Below, in pieces: positions 43,881 to 52,401 of a DNA stretch of 64,000 bases. The DNA lies in the NCBI GenBank assembly GCA_030750865.1, contig JASMHE010000008.1, positions 1-64,000 of the forward strand, given 5' to 3'. This DNA comes from Alphaproteobacteria bacterium (GTDB lineage: Bacteria > Pseudomonadota > Alphaproteobacteria > Micavibrionales > Micavibrionaceae). How positions within the stretch are numbered: position 1 is the stretch's first letter; each line of letters starts with the position of its first letter. The notes beneath the pieces were generated by a model that was not told where the DNA came from, ran no database searches, and was given only the letters and a program-made list of their open reading frames with translations. Position numbers and translations under genes: made by a program.

Positions 43881-45755
43881 ATGTTTGTTCGTAAAACTAC
43901 GTTTTTTAAATTGTTGATTAATTTTGGGTTTGTGATTATCGCACTCGGCAGTCTGTCCGCATGCGATTTGGCGCAAAACCACCTGAAGAGTGACCGCGAA
44001 GGCGGCATGACAATGCAGGATTTCCGGGATGGTCTGGCACCGCGCCCGGTTGAACAAAACAATCAAGCCTCCGATCAGGATATCCCCGACCTTCAGTCTT
44101 ATGTTGCTGATCCGGATGAAAATCTGAGAGCGATGCCGCTTGTATCCATTTCGATTAACCAAACCGTCCCGTTGCGTGATGCGCTTTTTGAACTCGCCAA
44201 AGAAGCTGACTACGATATCGAACTTGATTCAAATATTTCCGGTTCCATTATCTTCTCGGCCAGAAACAAACCGTTTGATACTGTGCTTGATCGTATCTGT
44301 AATATTGCTGGTTTGCGTTATAAAATCGAAGATGGCTCTGTCCGTATTGAGGAAGACCGTCCTTATCTGAAGAATTATAAAATCAATTATCTCAATTATA
44401 TTCGTGAGAGTAGTAGCACAATCAGCAGTTCGACAGATGTCGTCTCCGGTGATGGTGCTGATACGGGGTCTGAATTCGAATCATCATCAGAAAGTGTTGC
44501 CGACTTCTGGCTGGATCTTGAAACAGGTTTGACGCAACTTCTTGGTACGGAAGCTGAGAGCGGCGGATTGCGATCAAAAGTAACGCCGCAAATCTCTGCG
44601 CTTGATACGACAGGAACGCCGGGTGTCGCTGCGCAGCCGGAAGGCAGTGAAGTTGTCGTGCAGGTATCCTCGTTGCCGCCACTTGATTCAGATGTCGCTG
44701 GGGGTGATTCAGATTCTTCTGCATCAACATCCGGTGAAGAGTCTGTTCTTTTCGCTATGAACCGCCATGCCGGTATCGTGTCTGTCTTTGCGCCGCAAAG
44801 AAAACACAAGGAAGTGAAGTCTTATCTGGATGACGTGAAAAAATCAGTCACAGCACAGGTGCTGATCGAAGCGAAAGTCGTTGAAGTTGAACTGTCCGAT
44901 GAATATTCAATTGGTATTAACTGGTCCGATCTGTTCCCGAACACATCTGATATTTCTGTGGTTCCTGCTTTTGGTAACCCAGGGTTCATTGATGGTTCAA
45001 CTGTTGCGGGTAGCCCGTCACCAAGCTTTATCGTCGGTCTGAGTAATTGGGATATTAATGCCACGGTGGACGCGTTGTCACACTTTGGTACGACACGTGC
45101 GCTGTCAAGCCCGCGCATTACCGTCCTGAACAACCAGCCAGCTGCGTTGAACGTTGCGACCAACCTTGTTTACTTTGAAGTCGAGGTCGAGGTTGAAGCC
45201 GGTAGAGATGGTGCAGATGATACAGTGACCGTTGAAACGGATATTGGGAACGTACCGGAAGGTGTTCTGATTAACGTCTTGCCGTCAATCGATCTGGATA
45301 ACAACACGGTTTCTCTGGCTATTCGTCCGACAATCACGAATGTTGACGAATTTGCAGAAGACCCTGTCGTGCCGCTGACAATTGCATTGAGCTCCAGCAC
45401 AATTGATGCGGACTTGCTCGATACACTTGAAAACAGTAACCTGAGTTCGCAAATTCCGGTTGTTGAAGTGCAGGAATTCGACACGGTTATCGAAGTGCCA
45501 TCAGGTAAGCCGGTTATTCTGGGTGGTCTGATGCAGGATCGTCACCAAACGATCGAATCAGGTGTGCCTGTTCTGTCTGAAATTCCTGGGGTTGGCAGTG
45601 CGTTTAAAAACCACAGAGATCAGGTTCAAAAGATCGAACTGGTTGTCTTCCTGCGTGCGACAATTCTTGAGAAAGACGTCGACAACATTCACCAGACGGA
45701 TCGCGAAATTTATCAAAAATTTATGAGTGACCGTCGTCCGTTCGATTTGAACTAA
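43881..45755 (+). CDS. mshL: pilus secretin MshL-like lipoprotein
   Basis: The outer-membrane channel for the pilus. A lipoprotein signal ends in LGSLSAC with the lipid Cys at residue 28, followed by Asp. An STN-like short N domain (about 90-160, LRDALFELAKEADYDIELDS) leads into an acidic Ser-rich insert, an N1-like domain, and the secretin core. The core shows VLIEAKVVEVELSDEYSIGI, a LSSPRITVLNNQPAALNVAT segment and VPSGKPVILGGLMQDRHQT, the last being the hallmark of secretins. At 624 residues it fits MshL. It is 33 nt before the permease gene. Confidence 0.93.
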   Translation: MFVRKTTFFKLLINFGFVIIALGSLSACDLAQNHLKSDREGGMTMQDFRDGLAPRPVEQNNQASDQDIPDLQSYVADPDENLRAMPLVSISINQTVPLRDALFELAKEADYDIELDSNISGSIIFSARNKPFDTVLDRICNIAGLRYKIEDGSVRIEEDRPYLKNYKINYLNYIRESSSTISSSTDVVSGDGADTGSEFESSSESVADFWLDLETGLTQLLGTEAESGGLRSKVTPQISALDTTGTPGVAAQPEGSEVVVQVSSLPPLDSDVAGGDSDSSASTSGEESVLFAMNRHAGIVSVFAPQRKHKEVKSYLDDVKKSVTAQVLIEAKVVEVELSDEYSIGINWSDLFPNTSDISVVPAFGNPGFIDGSTVAGSPSPSFIVGLSNWDINATVDALSHFGTTRALSSPRITVLNNQPAALNVATNLVYFEVEVEVEAGRDGADDTVTVETDIGNVPEGVLINVLPSIDLDNNTVSLAIRPTITNVDEFAEDPVVPLTIALSSSTIDADLLDTLENSNLSSQIPVVEVQEFDTVIEVPSGKPVILGGLMQDRHQTIESGVPVLSEIPGVGSAFKNHRDQVQKIELVVFLRATILEKDVDNIHQTDREIYQKFMSDRRPFDLN

Positions 45756-45788
45756 CGTCATAAAACGTGAGCAAGGATGAAGTAACAA

Positions 45789-46553
45789 ATGATATCGATG
45801 CCGCTTGTTAAGTATGTTCTCACCGCAGCATTGCGTGACCGCTTGATCCTTTCTCTTATTCTTTTGGTCCTGATCGGAACCAGCTTGTCTGTGTTCCTCG
45901 GATCGGCCGCTGTGACAGAGTCAGATCAATTTACGATCGTATTTGCCTCCGGTGGGTTGCGGATCGCGGCTGTGCTTGGGCTTGTTCTTTTCATTGTCTT
46001 CCATATTCGCCGTTCATTTGAAAATAAAGAAGTTGATTATTTGTTGACGCGTCCGATTGGCCGGGTGTCGTTCTTGTTGTCACATGCGCTGGCCTTCACG
46101 ATTCTGGCCGTTATTTTTGCACTTTTCATTGCCGCATCTATGTTGATGTTATCCGGAGGTGAGGTTTCAGATGGGCTCTTGATCTGGATATTCAGTGTTG
46201 CGATTGAATTTATTATCATGGCTAATGCGGCGATGTTCTTTGCGATGGTATTGCCGAATGCGGCGGCTGGCGCACTTGCGGTGTTTGCAATGTATATATT
46301 GTCACGCTTGATCGGCCAGCTTTTGGGGATCGTTGACTCTGGGGTTGACTTGCCGGCCTTTGCATTCTTGAGTGCCATGATGCAGGTTATTTCGCTTGTG
46401 ATTCCGCGTCTTGACCTCATGGGACAAACCAGTTGGTTGATCTATGGCGCATCGGATCAGGTCGGTTACCTCTACATCTTGTTGCAAGGCATTATTTATA
46501 CTTTTCTTTTGATCACGGCATCTTTGATCGATTTGGTGAAAAGGCAGTTCTGA
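45789..46553 (+). CDS. ABC-2 type permease in the pilus operon
   Basis: A 254-residue polytopic protein with about six helices, beginning LILSLILLVLIGTSLSVFLG. It has the ABC-2 hallmarks of a conserved EXXEVDYLLTRPIGR segment after the second helix and a C-terminal hydrophobic pair. It has no ATPase of its own next to it; the matching nucleotide-binding subunit is most likely the one at 37292. Transport direction and substrate are unknown. It sits between the secretin gene and a periplasmic helical-repeat gene, 2 nt apart from the latter. Confidence 0.82.
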   Translation: MISMPLVKYVLTAALRDRLILSLILLVLIGTSLSVFLGSAAVTESDQFTIVFASGGLRIAAVLGLVLFIVFHIRRSFENKEVDYLLTRPIGRVSFLLSHALAFTILAVIFALFIAASMLMLSGGEVSDGLLIWIFSVAIEFIIMANAAMFFAMVLPNAAAGALAVFAMYILSRLIGQLLGIVDSGVDLPAFAFLSAMMQVISLVIPRLDLMGQTSWLIYGASDQVGYLYILLQGIIYTFLLITASLIDLVKRQF

Positions 46554-46554
46554 T

Positions 46555-47301
46555 ATGGCATCGTCATCAGCAATAAAGATCGGTCTGCGTTACAGACTTT
46601 ATTTTCTGCTTTTCGTCTTCCTGTCACTTAATATTCTGAGTTGGTCTTATGCGCGGGATTTTCACGCTGAGTGGATTAACGTTCCGCCTGCGCCGGGAAA
46701 GATAGGCAGTGTGTTCTTCGCTTTGGGGGATAAGCAGCTGGCCTATCGATCTTACGGTGTCATGTTGCAGAATTTAGGTGATAGTGCAGGGGACATTAAA
46801 CCCTTAACCTCTTATAATTATGATCGACTTGGGAAATGGTTCTTACTGGAGGACTATCTTGACCCGCGTTCTGATTTTATTCCGTTGTTGGCCGCTTATT
46901 ATTTTGGCGCGACATCCAAAGCTGAAGACCTTGATCCGGTGATTGAATATCTGGCGAAGGTTGGTCGATATTCAGGTGAAGAGAAATGGCGATGGCTTTC
47001 GCACGCCGTATATCTGGCACGCTTTCAGCAGGAAGATCACGATAAGGCGTTGAAGCATGCGTATCAACTCGCGTCGATATATCGTCCCGGAATGCCGTTA
47101 TGGACAAAACAAATGCCCGCCTTTGTCATGAACGATATGGGGAATAAAGAGGCAGCGATTCAATTAATTTTGGGGATTATGGCGGATAGTGGTACGAAAA
47201 TTCATCCCAATGAGTTGAATTTCATGAAATACTATATCTGTGACAGGCTTCTGGATGCTGAGCAAAAAGAGGCAACGGAGATGTGTCATGATCATTACTG
47301 A
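46555..47301 (+). CDS. membrane-anchored helical-repeat protein of unknown function
   Basis: A 248-residue protein with one N-terminal hydrophobic segment (YRLYFLLFVFLSLNILSWSY, anchor or uncleaved signal). The rest is helical and probably periplasmic. It contains TPR-like helix pairs, for example KWRWLSHAVYLARFQQEDHD followed by ALKHAYQLASIYRPGMPL. Two cysteines (YICDRL and EMCHDHY) lie near the C-terminus. It starts 2 nt after the permease stop, so it is likely an accessory part of the ABC/pilus module. I do not recognise a named family. Confidence 0.65.
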   Translation: MASSSAIKIGLRYRLYFLLFVFLSLNILSWSYARDFHAEWINVPPAPGKIGSVFFALGDKQLAYRSYGVMLQNLGDSAGDIKPLTSYNYDRLGKWFLLEDYLDPRSDFIPLLAAYYFGATSKAEDLDPVIEYLAKVGRYSGEEKWRWLSHAVYLARFQQEDHDKALKHAYQLASIYRPGMPLWTKQMPAFVMNDMGNKEAAIQLILGIMADSGTKIHPNELNFMKYYICDRLLDAEQKEATEMCHDHY

Positions 47302-47331
47302 TAAAAGTAAGCATGACCAGGGTGTGAAAAA

Positions 47332-48396
47332 ATGGAAAATCTTACGTTTGACATCAAGGAAATTATATACCTTGTCGGGTTAACGCAGGCTGTCTATGTG
47401 CTTGTCTATATGGCCCTGCGCGCCGGAGAGGTGAAGCGGGCTGCGATTCCGTTCTTTTACTTCTTTATTCTCTCGCTCGCTTTCTTCTCCGGTGTGGTAG
47501 AGCGATTTGCAGGTGATATCACTGTTTATTATAACTTTATACAATGGGCTTTGTGGAGCTATGGTCCGCCGCTCAGCGTTCTTGTCGTTATTCAGGTTGC
47601 GCAAATTACGCGATTGCCCCGTTTGATTAATTTTTGGGTTCTTCTTGTTGTGCCGGCAGCATTCTTCATTTCGTTGCAGGCGCAGCGTATGAGCGGCGGA
47701 TGTGATGTTCTGACCCAATGCCACAGCTTTGATATGTGGCTGGGGGTAACAGGCGTGTTTGCCGGTGCCGTTTCGCTTTTAACAATATGGGTGCGCCGCG
47801 ATGTTTTGGGGCAGGTCTATGCCGGAAAAGCGTCGAAGGATCGTTACTGGCTGATCCTGACGATTATCATCATGAATATCTTGCTCCTGAGCTTCATGTT
47901 CTTTTCTGCTTTGGGCAAAGTCACTCCGTCTCAGGAGGAAATTATTCGGGCGATTATCGGGTCGGGGCTGGTGTATCTGGTGAGCACCAGTATTTTCCGC
48001 ATTTATCCTCAGTCACTCGACGTCTCGGAATATTTGCCATCGCAAAAGAATAAGATGAGTGCGCAAGATCGTTCGGTTGCCAAGTCGATTGATGATTTGA
48101 TGACGCTCGATAAAGTTTATCACGACCCGGGGTATAGCCGTGCCGATTTGGCCAGGGAACTGGATGTGTCCGAAGCTGTCATATCGCGCGTGATTAACCG
48201 GCATTATAAAAAGAGCTTTCCGCAAATTCTTAACGAATGCCGGGTTGAAGATGCAAAACGGCTATTAATGCAGACGGATGAACCGGTCAATGTGATCGCA
48301 TCTGAGGTCGGGTTCAATTCAACACAGACATTTAACCGTGTTTTCAAAGATATGACAGGTGAATCGCCGTCCTCTTTCCGCAAAAAAAGCGCTTAA
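47332..48396 (+). CDS. AraC-family regulator with multi-pass membrane domain
   Basis: A 354-residue regulator. The N-terminal 230 residues contain about seven membrane helices (for example IIYLVGLTQAVYVLVYMAL, IPFFYFFILSLAFFSGVV and IIIMNILLLSFMFFSALG). A short linker leads to a two-helix-turn-helix AraC domain (about 250-354): YSRADLARELDVSEAVISRV, then EPVNVIASEVGFNSTQTFNR and FKDMTGESPSSFRK. DNA binding from the membrane implies direct sensing of an envelope or membrane signal. It is placed at the end of the pilus operon and directly before the pilins, with a direct repeat immediately downstream that could be its target. Confidence 0.88.
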   Translation: MENLTFDIKEIIYLVGLTQAVYVLVYMALRAGEVKRAAIPFFYFFILSLAFFSGVVERFAGDITVYYNFIQWALWSYGPPLSVLVVIQVAQITRLPRLINFWVLLVVPAAFFISLQAQRMSGGCDVLTQCHSFDMWLGVTGVFAGAVSLLTIWVRRDVLGQVYAGKASKDRYWLILTIIIMNILLLSFMFFSALGKVTPSQEEIIRAIIGSGLVYLVSTSIFRIYPQSLDVSEYLPSQKNKMSAQDRSVAKSIDDLMTLDKVYHDPGYSRADLARELDVSEAVISRVINRHYKKSFPQILNECRVEDAKRLLMQTDEPVNVIASEVGFNSTQTFNRVFKDMTGESPSSFRKKSA

Positions 48397-48425
48397 AACA
48401 GCATATTATGCATAAAACCTGCTCG

Positions 48426-48461
48426 ATTTGTCGTTTTGAGTACTCAATTTGTCATTTTGAG
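48426..48461 (+). promoter_or_regulatory. candidate AraC-type operator: two 15-bp direct repeats, 21-bp period
   Basis: ATTTGTCGTTTTGAG (48426-48440) and ATTTGTCATTTTGAG (48447-48461) differ at one base and lie 21 bp apart, two helical turns. This is the usual geometry of AraC-family binding sites. It falls 30 bp after the AraC-like gene and about 85 bp before the TATAAT of the first pilin gene. Confidence 0.55.
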
Positions 48462-48523
48462 GGGTACGCAGGGATTTTTTAATATTTATTTTAGGGGAAT
48501 TGCGTCAATATGGAACTTAAGGC

Positions 48524-48551
48524 TGGCGTGCCGTTTGTATGAGTGTATAAT
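48524..48551 (+). promoter_or_regulatory. promoter of the first pilin gene
   Basis: A perfect TATAAT (48546-48551) stands 51 bp before the pilin start codon. No good -35 box accompanies it, which suits an activated promoter. A sigma-54-like element, TGGC (48524-48527) and TTGT (48535-48538) with the GG-N10-G(T) spacing, overlaps the -35 region. The -12 part is imperfect, so I favour the TATAAT. Confidence 0.45.
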
Positions 48552-48602
48552 GGCTACGTTGATTCTTTTCTTAAAAACAACTTATAAACCAAGGAGATAG
48601 TG

Positions 48603-49397
48603 ATGCAACAACTTCACTTAACAAACAAAAAGCAAGATGAGGGTTTTACACTCGTCGAGCTTGCGATTGTTATGATTATCATTGGTCTTTTGATCGGCGG
48701 TGTCTTGAAAGGGCAGCAATTGATTGAAAACGCCAAGGTAACTGCAACAATTTCACAAATTAAAGGCTTCCAGGCCGCTTTGAACAGTTTCCGTGACACA
48801 TATAGTGCAATGCCGGGCGACATGCGTAACGCAGATGACCGTCTTGCCGGTTGTGAAATCGCGGCAAACAACTGTGATAACGGTAACGGTAACGGTCTTA
48901 TTCTTGATGCCGGCGGTGCAGGCGCAGCACTTGGTGCTGACTTGGCTTGGAACGGCGATGCATCTGATCGTGTTGAAACAACAAATGCATGGAAACACCT
49001 TGCACTTGCTGACCTGATCACTGGCGTACAAACAAACGCAAGTACAGCAGCTGCAAACTTGGCATGGGGTGAATCTCACCCATCATCATCACTGCGTGGC
49101 GGTTTTGAAATCTACTACGATCGCAACACAGCTGATTTGGGTGCAACAGCGCCAACAGGCCACTTGCTGAGAATGTCTAACGCCGGTGTATCTGGTGCAG
49201 GCGTTGGTACAGTCGGTGCATCACCTGCATCACCACTGCAGGCAGCAAATATTGACCGTAAGATGGATGATGGTCGTCCACAGTCAGGTACAGTACTTGC
49301 ACGCGGTAACGGTGCCGGTGACTGTAACACAAACAACGAATATGAAGAGCAGTTGGAACAGAAAAACTGTGTACTTTATATCTTGATTGACGGCTAA
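48603..49397 (+). CDS. type IV prepilin 1 (probable major pilin)
   Basis: A 264-residue prepilin. The leader ends in Gly before F-T-L-V-E (GFTLVELAIVMIIIGLLIGG, about 15-34), with Glu5 of the mature protein present, so it is a PilD substrate. The globular part has two Cys pairs (AGCEIAANNCDNGNGNG and GDCNTNN ... QKNCVLYILIDG), which probably form disulphide loops, and a WGESHPSSSLRGGFEIYYD segment shared with its neighbours. I start at ATG 48603, with AAGGAG upstream; a GTG stands directly before it. Codon use resembles ribosomal protein genes more than that of the other two pilins, so it is probably the most abundant. It is long for a pilin. Confidence 0.85.
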   Translation: MQQLHLTNKKQDEGFTLVELAIVMIIIGLLIGGVLKGQQLIENAKVTATISQIKGFQAALNSFRDTYSAMPGDMRNADDRLAGCEIAANNCDNGNGNGLILDAGGAGAALGADLAWNGDASDRVETTNAWKHLALADLITGVQTNASTAAANLAWGESHPSSSLRGGFEIYYDRNTADLGATAPTGHLLRMSNAGVSGAGVGTVGASPASPLQAANIDRKMDDGRPQSGTVLARGNGAGDCNTNNEYEEQLEQKNCVLYILIDG

Positions 49398-50467
49398 TAC
49401 GTTTTATCACTTCTTTCGTCCTGTTGCGTAACAATAGGGCGAAAGAAGACATAAGATGTACGATGTCATCAGAGGAGGAAGTAATGGATACATGTACGAC
49501 TATGAACCATAACATGACAAATACAGACCGTCAGCGCGGCTTTACGCTTGTGGAACTGGCGATTGTAATGATTATTATCGGTCTTTTGATTGGCGGTGTC
49601 TTGAAAGGGCAGCAACTGATTGAAAACGCGAAGGTGACAGCCGTCATCAACGAAGTAAAAGGGTTTCAGGCTGCGCTGAACAGTTTCAAAAATACATATA
49701 GTGCGATGCCGGGCGATATGCGTAATGCGGATCGTCGTTTGGCCGGTTGTGAAATTGCCGCAAACAATTGTGAAAACGGCAATGGTAACGGTTTGATTGC
49801 TGATTTAGGGACAGGTGATTCCGCCTTTGGTGGCGCGATTGCTTGGAGTAGCCGCGTAACCGCATGGGAAGAGCCTATCCAGGCTTGGAAACATCTTGCG
49901 CTTGCCGATTTGATTACTGGCGTACAAACAAACTCATCCGATAACCCGAACGATTTGGCCTGGGGGGAGTCTCATCCGTCGTCGGCTCTACGTGGCGGTT
50001 ATGAATTGTACTATGATTGCTGTACAACAAACGGTGTCTCCGCACACTTCCTGCGAATGTCAAACGTGGGGCTTGTCGCGGCAGCAGGTAACTCTGCGGG
50101 TATTTCACCGGCATCTCCACAACAGGCTGCGAATATTGACCGTAAGCTTGATGATGGTATCGCAACAGGTGGTGCCGTGATGGCGAACTATGGCGTCGGT
50201 ACGGGTGGTGATGGTCGTTGTATCGGTAACGACGGTATCTATCTTGAGCAAATCAAGCAGAAGAACTGTGTTCTGTTCTTCCTGATTGATGGTTAATTTT
50301 ATCTCGCCTGTGATCTGGCGATCATAGAAGGCGGTTTTATAGAGGAGTAGTGTGTGATGGACGGTAAAAAGAAACCATCGGGTAATGACGGCTTTACGCT
50401 TGTCGAACTCGCGATTGTTATGATTATTATTGGTCTTTTGATTGGCGGTGTCTTGAAAGGGCAGCAA
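48696..50467 (+). repeat. near-identical DNA blocks in three tandem pilin genes
   Basis: A 24-bp block at 48696-48719, 49592-49615 and 50444-50467 is identical in all three genes. Between pilins 2 and 3 the identity extends to 41 bp (49580-49620 and 50432-50472). The blocks encode the end of the conserved N-terminal helix. This marks recent tandem duplication, or gene conversion at the constant part, with divergence of the exposed parts. Confidence 0.8.
49484..50296 (+). CDS. type IV prepilin 2
   Basis: A 270-residue paralogue of prepilin 1. I start at the ATG at 49484, preceded by AGAGGAGG; the frame is open to a TTG at 49424 with no such site. The leader is longer (MDTCTTMNHNMTNTDRQRG) before FTLVELAIVMIIIGLLIGG. 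It keeps the AGCEIAANNCENGNGNG loop and the C-terminal Cys pair (RCIGNDG ... QKNCVLFFLIDG). It has an extra vicinal pair, YDCCTTNG, absent from pilin 1. The central region (about 110-190) diverges most. Cotranscription with its neighbours is likely, as no terminator is seen between them. Confidence 0.83.
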   Translation: MDTCTTMNHNMTNTDRQRGFTLVELAIVMIIIGLLIGGVLKGQQLIENAKVTAVINEVKGFQAALNSFKNTYSAMPGDMRNADRRLAGCEIAANNCENGNGNGLIADLGTGDSAFGGAIAWSSRVTAWEEPIQAWKHLALADLITGVQTNSSDNPNDLAWGESHPSSALRGGYELYYDCCTTNGVSAHFLRMSNVGLVAAAGNSAGISPASPQQAANIDRKLDDGIATGGAVMANYGVGTGGDGRCIGNDGIYLEQIKQKNCVLFFLIDG

Positions 50468-51115
50468 CTGATCGAGAATGCCAAGATTACGGCGACAATC
50501 AATGAAATACGAGGGTATCAGTCGGCGATGCATGCCTTCCGCGATACGTACAGTGCGATGCCGGGCGATATGGCGAATGCAACCGATCGTTTGGCTGGTT
50601 GTGAAGCCGCAGCGGCTAATTTTTGCTCCGATGGAAATGGGAACTCTCTTGTTGGGGCGATTCAAACAAACGGCAATAATGCTGCGGATGTGTCCGGTGA
50701 TAACGAAAATACACAGTTCTGGAAACATTTGGCGCTTGCCGATCTGATTACAGGTATCCAAACGAACGCAAACCCGAATGATCCGGCGTGGGGCGAATCT
50801 CATCCTTCGTCTTCTTTGCGCGGTGGATACCAAGTCTATTACGCTGTTCTTGGTGGCGGTAATGCCAACTTTAACGGCCACTTCCTGCGTTTGCAGAATA
50901 ATGTGACTGGTAGTGCCGGTGTGAACCAGAATGGTGCCGGGCCGATCTCACCACAACAGCTTGCGCAGATTGACCGCAAGATGGATGATGGTCGCCCGAA
51001 TACAGGGACCGTGATGGGTGATGACGGTGTTGGCGGCGCAAGTGACTGTGAAGGTAACTATAACGAACAGAGCAAGCGTAAAGACTGTATTATGCTGGTT
51101 CGTATTGACGGTTAA
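50357..51115 (+). CDS. type IV prepilin 3
   Basis: A 252-residue paralogue with a short leader (MDGKKKPSGNDG) ahead of FTLVELAIVMIIIGLLIGG. The Cys pattern is modified: AGCEAAAANFCSDGNGN in the first loop, and SDCEGNYNEQSKRKDCIMLV at the C-terminus. WGESHPSSSLRGGYQVYY is shared. The start is ATG 50357, with GTG directly before it and GAGGAG upstream. It ends the pilus locus at a strong terminator. The least similar of the three, it could be a minor or alternative pilin. Confidence 0.83.
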   Translation: MDGKKKPSGNDGFTLVELAIVMIIIGLLIGGVLKGQQLIENAKITATINEIRGYQSAMHAFRDTYSAMPGDMANATDRLAGCEAAAANFCSDGNGNSLVGAIQTNGNNAADVSGDNENTQFWKHLALADLITGIQTNANPNDPAWGESHPSSSLRGGYQVYYAVLGGGNANFNGHFLRLQNNVTGSAGVNQNGAGPISPQQLAQIDRKMDDGRPNTGTVMGDDGVGGASDCEGNYNEQSKRKDCIMLVRIDG

Positions 51116-51163
51116 GCGAGACGATCAACCGTTAGACAAAATAATTCTTCCCCAAAGAAAAAG

Positions 51164-51196
51164 AGCCCCGCGGCAGTTATATGCGCGGGGCTTTTT
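51164..51196. terminator. terminator at the end of the pilus locus, probably bidirectional
   Basis: AGCCCCGCG (51164-51172) pairs perfectly with CGCGGGGCT (51184-51192) around an 11-nt loop. A T run follows, and an A run precedes on the other side. It separates the third pilin gene from the converging leuB gene. Confidence 0.88.
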
Positions 51197-51226
51197 CTAT
51201 GGATAGAGGTCTTTCTGTGTGCTGTT

Positions 51227-52354
51227 TTACGCGGCCTGTGCTTTTTGATGAATGGCATCCAGTTCGCTCAGCAGGGCATCGCCCATATCTGATGTTGTCG
51301 CTGTTGTGCAGCCGTCTGCCATGATGTCGGCGGTACGGATGCCTTTGCCAAGCAGGTTTTGCACGGCTTGCTCCAGATCATCGGCAATTGCACCTTGATC
51401 GTAGGAATAGCGCAGAGCCATTGCAAAGCTCAGGATCGTTGCCAGCGGGTTTGCTTTGCCTTGTCCTGCAATATCAGGGGCTGAGCCGTGCACAGGCTCG
51501 TACATGGCTTTACGTTTGCCTGTGTCCGGATCTGCTGCACCCAGAGAGGCAGACGGTAACATGCCGAGTGATCCTGTCAGCATCGCAGCTTCGTCCGAGA
51601 GAATATCGCCGAACAGATTATCCGTCACCAACACGTCAAATTGATGCGGGTTGCGGAGCAACTGCATCGCGCAGTTATCGGCATACATGTGCGACAGTTC
51701 GACATCTGTGAAACTCTCGCGCTCATGTAGGGCTGTCACAACTTCGCGCCACAAGCGGCCGCTTTCCATGACATTACCTTTTTCCGCAGAACAGACACGG
51801 CCGTCACGTTTGCGGGCCAGATCGAATGCAACGCGGGCAACACGTTCAATTTCCGATGTTGTATATGTCTGTGTGTTAAAACCGCGTTTCTCACCGTTTG
51901 GCAAGTCTTCGATGCCGCGTGGTTCACCAAAATACACACCGCCGGTTAATTCCCGTACGATCAGAATATCAAGCCCGCGAATAACATCCGGTTTCAATGT
52001 TGATGCGTCGATCAGTGCATCAAACACGATGGCTGGGCGGAGGTTTGCAAATAAATCCAGTTCTTTGCGGATGCGCAGAAGACCGGCTTCCGGACGAATG
52101 GCGTAATCAACATCATCCCATTTCGGTCCGCCGACAGCGCCAAGCAAAACGGCGTCGGCCTGTTGACATTTTTCGAGTGTGTCATCGGACAGCGACGTGC
52201 CGTATTCGTCAATCGCCGCGCCGCCGACAAGGTCTTCTGTGATGTCAAAGGAGACACCTTTTTTGTCTTCGATCCATGTAATGATTTTGCGGACTTCGGC
52301 CATAACTTCCGGACCGATACCGTCGCCGGGAAGAATAAGAAGCGAGTTTGTCAT
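51227..52354 (-). CDS. leuB: 3-isopropylmalate dehydrogenase
   Basis: It oxidises and decarboxylates 3-isopropylmalate with NAD+ in leucine synthesis, and acts on the methylmalate intermediate of the citramalate route. GDGIGPEV (10-17) binds cofactor. The substrate site appears as [14 protein letters not shown], and the catalytic and metal segment as [20 protein letters not shown]. The NAD-type specificity loop [16 protein letters not shown] follows. At 375 residues it is normal. It is the last gene of the leu operon, 47 nt after leuD. Confidence 0.97.
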   Translation of the reverse strand: MTNSLLILPGDGIGPEVMAEVRKIITWIEDKKGVSFDITEDLVGGAAIDEYGTSLSDDTLEKCQQADAVLLGAVGGPKWDDVDYAIRPEAGLLRIRKELDLFANLRPAIVFDALIDASTLKPDVIRGLDILIVRELTGGVYFGEPRGIEDLPNGEKRGFNTQTYTTSEIERVARVAFDLARKRDGRVCSAEKGNVMESGRLWREVVTALHERESFTDVELSHMYADNCAMQLLRNPHQFDVLVTDNLFGDILSDEAAMLTGSLGMLPSASLGAADPDTGKRKAMYEPVHGSAPDIAGQGKANPLATILSFAMALRYSYDQGAIADDLEQAVQNLLGKGIRTADIMADGCTTATTSDMGDALLSELDAIHQKAQAA

Positions 52355-52401
52355 GTTGTATGTTCCTTTTCTTTGCTGTTCTGTTTTGAAAAACGGCGCT
52401 G

